NCBI GenBank assembly: GCA_016212105.1
Contig: JACRHJ010000060.1
Location: 1-64,000 of the forward strand
Reading direction: 5' to 3'
From: Nitrospirota bacterium
GTDB lineage: Bacteria; Nitrospirota; JACRHJ01
Length of the DNA stretch: 64,000 nucleotides
The notes under the pieces are model-generated. The model saw only the letters and a list, made by a program, of their open reading frames with translations, made no database searches and was not told where the DNA came from. Positions 57,470 to 64,000 of the stretch are shown one piece after another. Every line of letters begins with the position of its first letter. Positions within the stretch are counted from its first letter, which is position 1. The translations under genes and the position numbers were made by a program.

Positions 57470-58558
57470 ATGAAACCGACGGTAAAACTCCTGACCGAAT
57501 ATTTCGTGCGGACCCACGGGGCCGAGCCGGAAAGCATCGAGGTGCATACCCTCGGCCGTGGCAGCCACGGGCAGGGGTTCCGGGTATCATTCGTATCCGG
57601 CGGCAGGCCGATGAGGCTTATCGTCAAGACTCTCGACGGACGCATAGGGCTTGGGCACGACCACCCGTCCGACAGGGCGGCGGTCTTCCTGCTCGCCCGT
57701 GAGAATTACGGCAGGCTTCCACGGCATGTCCAGGCGTCCGACGTACTGGCCTTCGACCCCGGCCGGGGCATCTTCTCCATCGACGGTGGCCGCGAGTACT
57801 ACCTCGTCATGGAGGAAGCGGCGGGAGAGAGCTACTTCGGCGACCTCGAGGCGATGGCCGGCCGGGAGCGGCTTTCCGGACGGGACAGGCGGCGGATAAA
57901 GGCGCTGGTATCCTACCTCGCCGGGATACACAAAAAGAAGAAAGGCTCGCCGGGGCTTTATTACAGGAAGCTCCGGGACACCATAGGGCACGGCGAGTGC
58001 CTGATGGGCGTCTTCGACACTTACGTCGACGGCGCGGGGTTCACAAACCTCGCCGAGATGGCGGACATAGAAAAGTCTTGCGTGGACTGGCGGGCGAGGC
58101 TCAAACCGCTCGCGCACCGTCTGTCCGTCGTGCACGGTGACTTCCACCCCGGAAACATACTGTTCGACGGGCCGGGTTCCTTCACGCTGCTCGACAGGAG
58201 CCGGGGCGAGTTCGGCGAGCCCGCCGACGACCTGACCGCGCTGACGGTCAACTACGTGTTCCACTCGCTGATGAGGCATGGAAAGATTGCCGGCGCGTAC
58301 GATGAGGCGATGCGGCTATTCTTCGAGAAGTACATTGCCCGTTCGGGAGACTATGATATAACGGGCGTCGTCGCGCCGTTCTTCGCTTTCCGGGGGGCGG
58401 TGGTGGCGAACCCCATGTTCTATCCCGGCGTCACGCCGGAAACAAGGGCGAAGATATTCGGTTTTGTCCACGGCGTCCTCGGTTCCGACAGGTTCGAGCC
58501 GTCTGAAGTGAACGGCTATATCGAGGCAGGACTTAAATACAGGGAGAGGTTTATCTGA
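57470..58558 (+). CDS. Aminoglycoside phosphotransferase (APH)-family small-molecule kinase
   Basis: 362-residue protein-kinase-like fold. It has the nucleotide-loop equivalent GRGSHGQGFRVSFVSGGRPM with Lys in LIVKTL, the catalytic Brenner motif VVHGDFHPGNILFD (HxDxxxxN) and a following metal Asp in LLDRSRGEFGEPADDLTAL. APH-family enzymes phosphorylate sugars, choline or aminoglycosides; the substrate cannot be read here. It overlaps the next gene, an inositol-monophosphatase-family enzyme, by 1 bp, so the pair may act on the same phosphorylated metabolite. Confidence 0.85.
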   Translation: MKPTVKLLTEYFVRTHGAEPESIEVHTLGRGSHGQGFRVSFVSGGRPMRLIVKTLDGRIGLGHDHPSDRAAVFLLARENYGRLPRHVQASDVLAFDPGRGIFSIDGGREYYLVMEEAAGESYFGDLEAMAGRERLSGRDRRRIKALVSYLAGIHKKKKGSPGLYYRKLRDTIGHGECLMGVFDTYVDGAGFTNLAEMADIEKSCVDWRARLKPLAHRLSVVHGDFHPGNILFDGPGSFTLLDRSRGEFGEPADDLTALTVNYVFHSLMRHGKIAGAYDEAMRLFFEKYIARSGDYDITGVVAPFFAFRGAVVANPMFYPGVTPETRAKIFGFVHGVLGSDRFEPSEVNGYIEAGLKYRERFI

Positions 58559-59382
58559 TGGAGAACTTCAGCTGGCTGAACGCTTTCAAGGAGATCGGCA
58601 AGCGGGTAAGCTCGGAGATGGAAGAGCTGTTCCGCGGCACCGGGGCCGGCAGGGCGCTCGGCAAGGGCGCGAGCGGCGACACCACGCTCGTACTCGACAA
58701 GAAGGCGGAGGATGCGGTCATCGCCGTACTCGAGGAGGCCAGGAAGAACGGCGAGGAGTTCTCGCTCGTCTCGGAGGAACTCGGCGAGAAGTCGTTCGGC
58801 AACGACGGCGTCGTCATCCTCGTGGACCCCATAGACGGCAGCAACAACGCGAAGTACGGGCTGCCTTTCTACTCCACCGCGCTCGCCATGGCGACAGGGC
58901 GGACTCTCGCGGACGTGAACCTGGGCTATATAATAAACCTCAGCACTGGTGACGAGTACTGGGCGATAAAGGGGCAGGGCGCGTACAAAAACGGCATCAA
59001 GATAAAGACGGCGACGAGGACCGAGCTTGACCTGATAAGCTTCGAGGCGTCCGTCCCCAAGCGGGACCTGGACACCGCGCTCCCGCTCCTGAAGGCCTTC
59101 CGGAAGGTGCGCTGCATCGGGAGCACCGCGCTCGACCTCGCATACCTTGCATCCGGCACGACGGACGCCATACTCGTGCCGTCGGCGTCCCGGAGCTTCG
59201 ACTATGCCGCGGGCTGGCTCATCACGAAGGAGGCCGGCGGCATAGTTACCGACACCTCCGGCAACCCGCTCGACGATTGCCGCCTCGGGCTCGAGAGGAC
59301 GAGGCCGATACTCGGCGCGGCGAACCGTACGGTTCTGGACAAGGCACTGAAGGCGCTCGGCGTTTCCGGGAGCACTCCATAG
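58558..59382 (+). CDS. Inositol monophosphatase-family phosphatase
   Basis: 274 residues. Metal site 1 is SLVSEELGEKS (Glu), site 2 is VILVDPIDGSNNAKYGLPFY (the DPxDGS motif) and site 3 is SFDYAAGWLITKEAGG. RCIGSTALDLAYLASGTTDA is the conserved substrate loop. The form resembles archaeal-type IMPase/FBPase as well as SuhB; the exact substrate (inositol phosphate, fructose 1,6-bisphosphate or PAP) is undecided. Coupled to the APH-like kinase (TGATG overlap) and directly followed by cobQ. Confidence 0.9.
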   Translation: MENFSWLNAFKEIGKRVSSEMEELFRGTGAGRALGKGASGDTTLVLDKKAEDAVIAVLEEARKNGEEFSLVSEELGEKSFGNDGVVILVDPIDGSNNAKYGLPFYSTALAMATGRTLADVNLGYIINLSTGDEYWAIKGQGAYKNGIKIKTATRTELDLISFEASVPKRDLDTALPLLKAFRKVRCIGSTALDLAYLASGTTDAILVPSASRSFDYAAGWLITKEAGGIVTDTSGNPLDDCRLGLERTRPILGAANRTVLDKALKALGVSGSTP

Positions 59383-60867
59383 ATGGCGAAGGCGCTCATG
59401 GTGCAGGGCACAGGCTCCCACGTCGGCAAGAGCGTTATCGTCGCGGCGCTTTGCAGGATACTGAAGAGACGCGGCGTAAAGGTAGCCCCGTTCAAGGCCC
59501 AGAACATGGCCCTGAACTCGTTCATTACTCCCGAGGGAGGAGAGATAGGACGCGCCCAGGCCTATCAGGCAGACGCGGCAGGCATCCCGCCCTCGGTCCT
59601 CATGAACCCCGTGCTCCTGAAGGCCAACAGCGACACCGGCGCACAGGTGATAGTGCGCGGCAAGGTCGTCGGCAACATGGGCGTCCGGCAGTACCATGCA
59701 TACAAGGACGAGGCATTCCGGGCGGTCGAGGACTGTTACCGGGAGCTTTCGGAGAGTTTCGACGTCATCGTGATGGAGGGCGCGGGCAGCCCGGCGGAGA
59801 TTAACCTCAAGGCCAGCGACATCGTGAACATGAAGGCCGCGAAGATGGCCGGTGCAAAGGTCCTCATAGCCGCCGACATAGACAAGGGCGGCGTCTTCGC
59901 GTCCATCCTCGGCACGATGGAGATACTCGACCCGGACGAGCGCGACATGGTCGCAGGCTTCCTGATAAACAAGTTCCGGGGCGACGCATCGCTCCTGAAG
60001 GACGGCCTGGACTTCGTCCTCGCGCGTACAGGGAAGCCTGTCCTGGGCGTCATACCGCACTTCACCGGCATCCACCTCCAGGAGGAGGACGGCGTCGCGC
60101 TCGACGGGCACGTCGATAGCGGCGACGGGGCCATAGACATAGCGGTGCTCCGCCTGGGGCACATATCCAACTTCACGGACTTCGACCCGTTCGCGGCCGA
60201 GCCCGGAGTCAGGCTCAGGTATGTTCGCGGCGTCTCCGACTTCGGCCGGCCCGACCTGCTCATCATACCCGGCACGAAGAACACCGTCGCCGACCTGCTG
60301 GAACTGCGCGGTTCTGGGCTCGAGAGGAAGACGCTCGAATACCTGGACAGGGGCGGAACTGTCATCGGCATCTGCGGCGGCTACCAGATGCTCGGCCGCG
60401 GCATCTCCGACCCGCACGGAGTGGAGACCGACAAGGGCAGGGTGGACGGGATGGGCGTGCTCGACGTGGAGACTACGCTCTACCCCGACAAGGTGACGAC
60501 GCAGGTCAGGGCGGCGTTTATTGCCGACGCCTCGCTCGGGGAGCTGACCGGGTACGAGATACACATGGGCCGGACGGCGCTCGGCGGCGGCGCGAGGCCG
60601 GTATTTTCGGTCCGGTCCGGGCCGGACGGCCCGCACGATGACGGCGCCATGAACGCCGAAGGCTCCTCCTGGGGGACATACCTCCATGGCGTCTTCGAGA
60701 ACGACCGGCTCCGACGTTCCATCCTTGACTCCCTCAGGGCGTCAAGGGGCCTGGATGCCCAGGTCGCCTCCACGGACTACGGAGTCATAAAAGAGGAGGG
60801 CCTGGAGCGCCTCGCCGACCTTGTCGAGGCGAACATCGACATGCGGACGATACTGTCGCTCGTGTAA
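59383..60867 (+). CDS. cobQ: Cobyric acid synthase (CobQ/CbiP)
   Basis: ATP- and glutamine-dependent amidation of four carboxyl groups of adenosylcobyrinic a,c-diamide. 494 residues: P-loop-like AKALMVQGTGSHVGKSVIVA, APFKAQNMALNSFIT and EIGRAQAYQADAAGI in the synthetase half; the class I glutaminase half has GTVIGICGGYQMLGRGI (nucleophile Cys) and SSWGTYLHGVFEND (His). It starts immediately after the IMPase stop. With cbiB at the window end it marks a cobalamin synthesis region. Confidence 0.96.
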   Translation: MAKALMVQGTGSHVGKSVIVAALCRILKRRGVKVAPFKAQNMALNSFITPEGGEIGRAQAYQADAAGIPPSVLMNPVLLKANSDTGAQVIVRGKVVGNMGVRQYHAYKDEAFRAVEDCYRELSESFDVIVMEGAGSPAEINLKASDIVNMKAAKMAGAKVLIAADIDKGGVFASILGTMEILDPDERDMVAGFLINKFRGDASLLKDGLDFVLARTGKPVLGVIPHFTGIHLQEEDGVALDGHVDSGDGAIDIAVLRLGHISNFTDFDPFAAEPGVRLRYVRGVSDFGRPDLLIIPGTKNTVADLLELRGSGLERKTLEYLDRGGTVIGICGGYQMLGRGISDPHGVETDKGRVDGMGVLDVETTLYPDKVTTQVRAAFIADASLGELTGYEIHMGRTALGGGARPVFSVRSGPDGPHDDGAMNAEGSSWGTYLHGVFENDRLRRSILDSLRASRGLDAQVASTDYGVIKEEGLERLADLVEANIDMRTILSLV

Positions 60868-60875
60868 TGGCGGGT

Positions 60876-60904
60876 TTGCCGCGTGTGTAACATTCTGATA
60901 TAAT
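60876..60904 (+). promoter_or_regulatory. Sigma-70-type promoter of the hybrid histidine kinase
   Basis: TTGCCG (60876-60881), 17-nt spacer, TATAAT (60899-60904) with a TGA extension. A single GTGTAAC heptamer sits in the spacer (60885-60891). The leader to GTG 60975 is about 65 nt. Confidence 0.65.
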
Positions 60905-60974
60905 TATAAAATAAGAGTTTCATGCACGTTGCGCGCATGTCTGTAAGCGCGCGGGGCCAATACTGGTAAGCGAC

Positions 60975-63728
60975 GTGAAAACAAGAGAACTCCTCAGGAA
61001 GGCGGGTCTTGTCGGGAGCATAAGGGGCAGGCTTGCCCTGTACTTCATGCTCCTCGCCATAGTGCCGTTCGTCATAATCGGCGCGATTGCATACAACAGC
61101 GAAAAAGACGTGCTCCGGGACAGGATCAGGGGCCACCTCACATCCATCGCGGACAGCCAGAAGACAAGGATCCGGGCCTGGCTCGACGAGCGGGCCAGCG
61201 AGGCCAGGTTCCTTGCCAGGGACACGCACGTCATGCGGAACCTCGAGGGTTTCAAGATAACCGGCGACCCGCTCAAATATGTCGGCACAGACAATTACGT
61301 CGAGATCCTCGACGAGCTGAACTCCCTCAAGGCAAACCACGAATACCTGGACGTCCTGATCCTCGACGAGCGCGGCAAGGTCATGGTGTCCACCATTGAA
61401 AAGGAACTGGGCGAGTCGCGGGCCGGAGAGGGATATTTCAAGGGCGGAGCGTCTACCGGATTCGGCGGCTGCTTTATACAGGACATCTACCAGGATACCC
61501 ACCTCGGCGACATAGCGATGGCCTTCGCGTCGCCCATACTCGAAAGTCCGGGGTCGAAGAAGCTTGGCGGTGTCGTGGTCATCATCATCGGTATGGAGAA
61601 GAGCTTTTACCCGTCCTTCGAGGAATGGCCGGGCATGGGGAGTACCGGAGACGTCCTCATCGCCAGGCAGGAGGCCGGGGAAATCGTCTTTCTCAACCGC
61701 CTGAAGTTCCACAAGGAAGCCCCGCTCAATTTCCGGGTGAAGGTAGACGATGACGCGCCCAAGCCGATCCTCTACGGCACGAGCGGCAAGGAAGGCATCA
61801 TAGAGACAGCGGACTACCGGGGCGTCCAGGTGCTGGCCGCGTACAGGTACATACCGGAGATGAAATGGGGGCTCGTCGTCAAGGAGGACCACGACGACGC
61901 TTTCGCCCCTGTCCACGACCTGAGCCGCAAGGTGCTCGTCCTGATGGTGGTCGCCGTAGTCATAGTGTTCCTGCTCATCCACGTCGTCACGGCCAGGATT
62001 ACCGAGCCGATAGTCACCCTCGACAGGCTGACCGACAGGGTGGCGCAGGGGGACTTCAGCGTCAACCTGCCGGTAACGCGCGACGACGAGATAGGGAGGC
62101 TGGCAAGCTCGTTCAACGACATGGCCGGCTCCCTGATGAACTACAAGGTAGAGGTCGACGAGAAGAGCGCGGAACTCGAAAAGGCAAACCGCGAGCTGGC
62201 TACACTCGCGGAGTCGCTCGAGGAAAAGGTCAGGGTCCGCACGCAGGAGCTGGAGGAGCTGAACCGCGCGCTGATATCCATGATGGAGGACCTCGACGAA
62301 CGCACCGTCGAACTCGAAAAGTCCCAGGTGGAGCTGAAGAAGTTCGCCGCGGACCTCGAAGAGTCCAGGAACCGCGTCCGCGACAACCTCGAGATAGTCG
62401 AAAGGGCGAACGTCGAGCTTAGGCGCATCGACAGGATGAAGGACCAGTTCCTCGGCATGATGTCCCACGAGCTTCGCACGCCGCTCTCGCTCATCACGGG
62501 ATACTCGAGCAACCTGCTCGCGGACAGGAACGTCAGGCTGGACCCGTCCGTGGAGGAGGGCCTCGAGGGCATCTACAAGGGCGCGGAGAGGCTCAAGAGC
62601 ATCGTCACCGAGATGCTCGACATATCGCAGATAGACGCACGCGGGCTCAGGCTTTCGTCTTCGCCGATGGACCTGGGCGAACTGCTGGACGAGGTCCTGA
62701 AGGAGCTGTCTTCCTTCGTCAGGGAGAGGGGGCATGTCATCGAGGTTGGCGACTTCTCCGGCATACCGAAGGTTTATATCGACAGGAGGAGGCTACACCA
62801 GGTCCTGCTGAATATTGTCGGCAACGCGATAAAGTTCACCCCTGACGGCGGGAAGATATATATCACCCCTACCTTTCACGTGAAGGGTTCCGAGTTTGCC
62901 AGGAGGTTCGGCAGGTCCGAGACGGACTACCTCGACCTCGTGATTAAGGACGGGGGCATCGGCGTCGACAGGGAAGAGGCCGAGCGGATATTCGAGAAGT
63001 TCTACGAGGTCGGCGAGATAGACAAGCACGCGACGAGCAAGTACCGCTTCCTCGGCCGGGGGGTGGGGCTCGGACTGCCGATAGCAAGGGGCATAATGGA
63101 GGCGCACGGAGGCCGGCTCTGGGTTGAGAGCGAGGGGTACGACCCGCTCCGCTGCCCGGGCAGCGCGTTCCACGTCCTGCTGCCGGTCGGGAGGGAGTAC
63201 GTCGCCGGGTCAATACCATCCGGCCTTCTGAAGGACGAATCGGAAGACGTCACGGACTTCAGGGCGGAACCCCTGGGCCAGGCCGCCGCCGACGTCCATC
63301 CCTTCCCGGAAAAGTCAGCGGCGGATATGAAGGGCCGTCCCAAGGTGCTTGTCGTGGAGGACGACGAGGACATCATGAACCTCACGTCGCTCCTTTTGGC
63401 CCGCGACTACAAGGTGTACAGGGCGACCAACGGCAGCGACGGCCTGGAAAAGGCGCGCGAGGTTACGCCGGACCTCATCCTCCTCGACGTATACATGGAG
63501 GGGATGAACGGGTATGAGGTCTGCGAGGAGCTGAAGTCGGACGAACGCACGAAGTTCATACCGGTAGCGATGTTCACCGCGGGCGTCCAGCGCTGGGAGG
63601 TGGACAAGGGTTACAAGTCCGGCGCGGACGACTACATCACAAAGCCTTTCAAGCCCGAGGAGCTTCTTTCGAAGGTCAGGGACATGATCTCGGGCGTATT
63701 CGAGGCGAGCGGCAACAGTAACGACTAA
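60975..63728 (+). CDS. Hybrid sensor histidine kinase with C-terminal receiver domain
   Basis: 917 residues. TM1 (about 22-42), a periplasmic Cache-like sensor (about 43-315), TM2 (about 320-342), HAMP (TARITEPIVTLDRLTDRVAQGD), a long coiled coil (about 390-490), HisKA with His498 in MMSHELRTPLSLITGYSSN, HATPase_c (VGNAIKFTPDGGK, VIKDGGIGVDREEAERIFEKF, LGRGVGLGLPIARGIMEAHGG) and a C-terminal receiver (VVEDDEDI, Asp838 in LILLDVYMEG, FTAG, ITKPFKPEEL). The D-x-G motif reads DGGIGV. The start is GTG 60975 with a weak ribosome site. No separate output protein is nearby. It lies between two cobalamin genes with its own promoter, so a link to cobalamin is not implied. Confidence 0.93.
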   Translation: MKTRELLRKAGLVGSIRGRLALYFMLLAIVPFVIIGAIAYNSEKDVLRDRIRGHLTSIADSQKTRIRAWLDERASEARFLARDTHVMRNLEGFKITGDPLKYVGTDNYVEILDELNSLKANHEYLDVLILDERGKVMVSTIEKELGESRAGEGYFKGGASTGFGGCFIQDIYQDTHLGDIAMAFASPILESPGSKKLGGVVVIIIGMEKSFYPSFEEWPGMGSTGDVLIARQEAGEIVFLNRLKFHKEAPLNFRVKVDDDAPKPILYGTSGKEGIIETADYRGVQVLAAYRYIPEMKWGLVVKEDHDDAFAPVHDLSRKVLVLMVVAVVIVFLLIHVVTARITEPIVTLDRLTDRVAQGDFSVNLPVTRDDEIGRLASSFNDMAGSLMNYKVEVDEKSAELEKANRELATLAESLEEKVRVRTQELEELNRALISMMEDLDERTVELEKSQVELKKFAADLEESRNRVRDNLEIVERANVELRRIDRMKDQFLGMMSHELRTPLSLITGYSSNLLADRNVRLDPSVEEGLEGIYKGAERLKSIVTEMLDISQIDARGLRLSSSPMDLGELLDEVLKELSSFVRERGHVIEVGDFSGIPKVYIDRRRLHQVLLNIVGNAIKFTPDGGKIYITPTFHVKGSEFARRFGRSETDYLDLVIKDGGIGVDREEAERIFEKFYEVGEIDKHATSKYRFLGRGVGLGLPIARGIMEAHGGRLWVESEGYDPLRCPGSAFHVLLPVGREYVAGSIPSGLLKDESEDVTDFRAEPLGQAAADVHPFPEKSAADMKGRPKVLVVEDDEDIMNLTSLLLARDYKVYRATNGSDGLEKAREVTPDLILLDVYMEGMNGYEVCEELKSDERTKFIPVAMFTAGVQRWEVDKGYKSGADDYITKPFKPEELLSKVRDMISGVFEASGNSND

Positions 63729-63755
63729 ACCGGTCTGGTCGCGGAACATCCCCAC

Positions 63756-64000
63756 ATGCCTCCACTATACATCGTCCTCGCGTTCGCCCTCGACGCGGCG
63801 CTCGGAGACCCCAGGCGCATCCCGCACCCGGTGCGCGCCATCGGCTGGGCCGTAAGCGTCCTTGAGGGCCTCCTTATCAGGCCCGGCGCCGGACGCATCC
63901 GGAACAGGCTGGCCGGGACGCTCCTTGTCATCATCGTCGTATCTTCCGTGTTTATTATCACTTACTTGCTTATAGAGTCAGTCAGGCTCGCGTTCGGCGG
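63756..64000 (+). CDS. cbiB: Adenosylcobinamide-phosphate synthase CbiB/CobD (5' part, cut by the window end)
   Basis: The open frame starts at ATG 63756 and runs off the window after 81 codons. It begins MPPLYIVLAFALDAALGDPR and continues IPHPVRAIGWAVSVLE, matching the first helix and the LGDPR..PHPVR signature of CbiB/CobD. A second hydrophobic helix follows (LLVIIVVSSVFIITYLLIES). CbiB attaches aminopropanol (phosphate) to cobyric acid, the step after cobQ. Only the N-terminal quarter is visible. Confidence 0.85.
   Translation, partial: MPPLYIVLAFALDAALGDPRRIPHPVRAIGWAVSVLEGLLIRPGAGRIRNRLAGTLLVIIVVSSVFIITYLLIESVRLAFG

Noticed and set aside
60885-60895. Pho box before the hybrid histidine kinase (GTGTAACATTC, identical to 11 bp of array 2)
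   Set aside because: Only one heptamer is present with no 11-bp phased partner, and it lies in the spacer of an ordinary promoter.
1-64000. tRNA, rRNA, insertion sequence or prophage genes
   Set aside because: I looked for T-loop GGTTCGAATCC-like motifs, transposase DDE-type proteins with terminal repeats, and phage structural genes, and saw none that could be supported.

Overview
The window is one contiguous piece of a high-GC, Gram-negative bacterial chromosome. Evidence for an outer membrane includes a Wzi-type capsule assembly protein, a Pho-controlled porin and SLBB export proteins. The order rpsO, pnp, M16 peptidase, dut, mutL, and the codon habit (AGG for Arg and ATA for Ile in a GC-rich genome) fit Desulfobacterota/deltaproteobacteria or Nitrospirota better than other phyla. 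I cannot fix the genus. I saw no tRNA, rRNA, CRISPR array, insertion sequence or prophage.

Layout. 1-6.3 kb: housekeeping genes (rpsO, pnp, M16 peptidase, dut, mutL). 6.3-8.0 kb, minus strand: two small HAMP membrane proteins and a type IV pilin, divergent from the next block. 8.3-27.2 kb: a long exopolysaccharide/capsule locus (SLBB export protein, Wzz, Wzx, two alkaline-phosphatase-superfamily enzymes, O-acetyltransferase, O-antigen ligase/polymerase, GH5 hydrolase, three glycosyltransferases, methyltransferase, initiating polyprenyl-phosphate glycosyltransferase, Wzi). 27.2-41.1 kb: a secreted-protein island with a giant SdrD-B/beta-helix protein, three multicopper-oxidase-like proteins, a small exported protein and a subtilisin-like protease. 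The giant protein, the third oxidase-like protein and the protease all end in copies of one ~140-residue module (seven copies in total). The copper ligands of one multicopper oxidase appear to be divided between two genes.

41.1-50.7 kb: a complete phosphate regulon: phoB, phoR, a possible Pho-driven small RNA, three tandem paralogous four-cysteine mini-proteins, a porin, pstSCAB and phoU. Three Pho-box arrays share the same geometry: heptamers every 11 bp, then 10 bp to the -10 hexamer. 50.7-54.5 kb: repeat-rich, gene-poor stretch with a PEGA protein, a Tyr-rich secreted protein, an AT-rich small gene and a DUF3553-like protein. 53.6-64.0 kb: pdxJ, acpS, nnr, a TPR lipoprotein, an APH-family kinase, an IMPase-family phosphatase, cobyric acid synthase, a large hybrid histidine kinase and the start of cbiB/cobD, cut by the window edge.

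The most novel material is (i) the split multicopper oxidase with its shared C-terminal module, and (ii) the Pho-regulated Cys mini-protein cluster with its upstream sRNA-like unit. All functional calls come from reading motifs by eye; no database search was possible.
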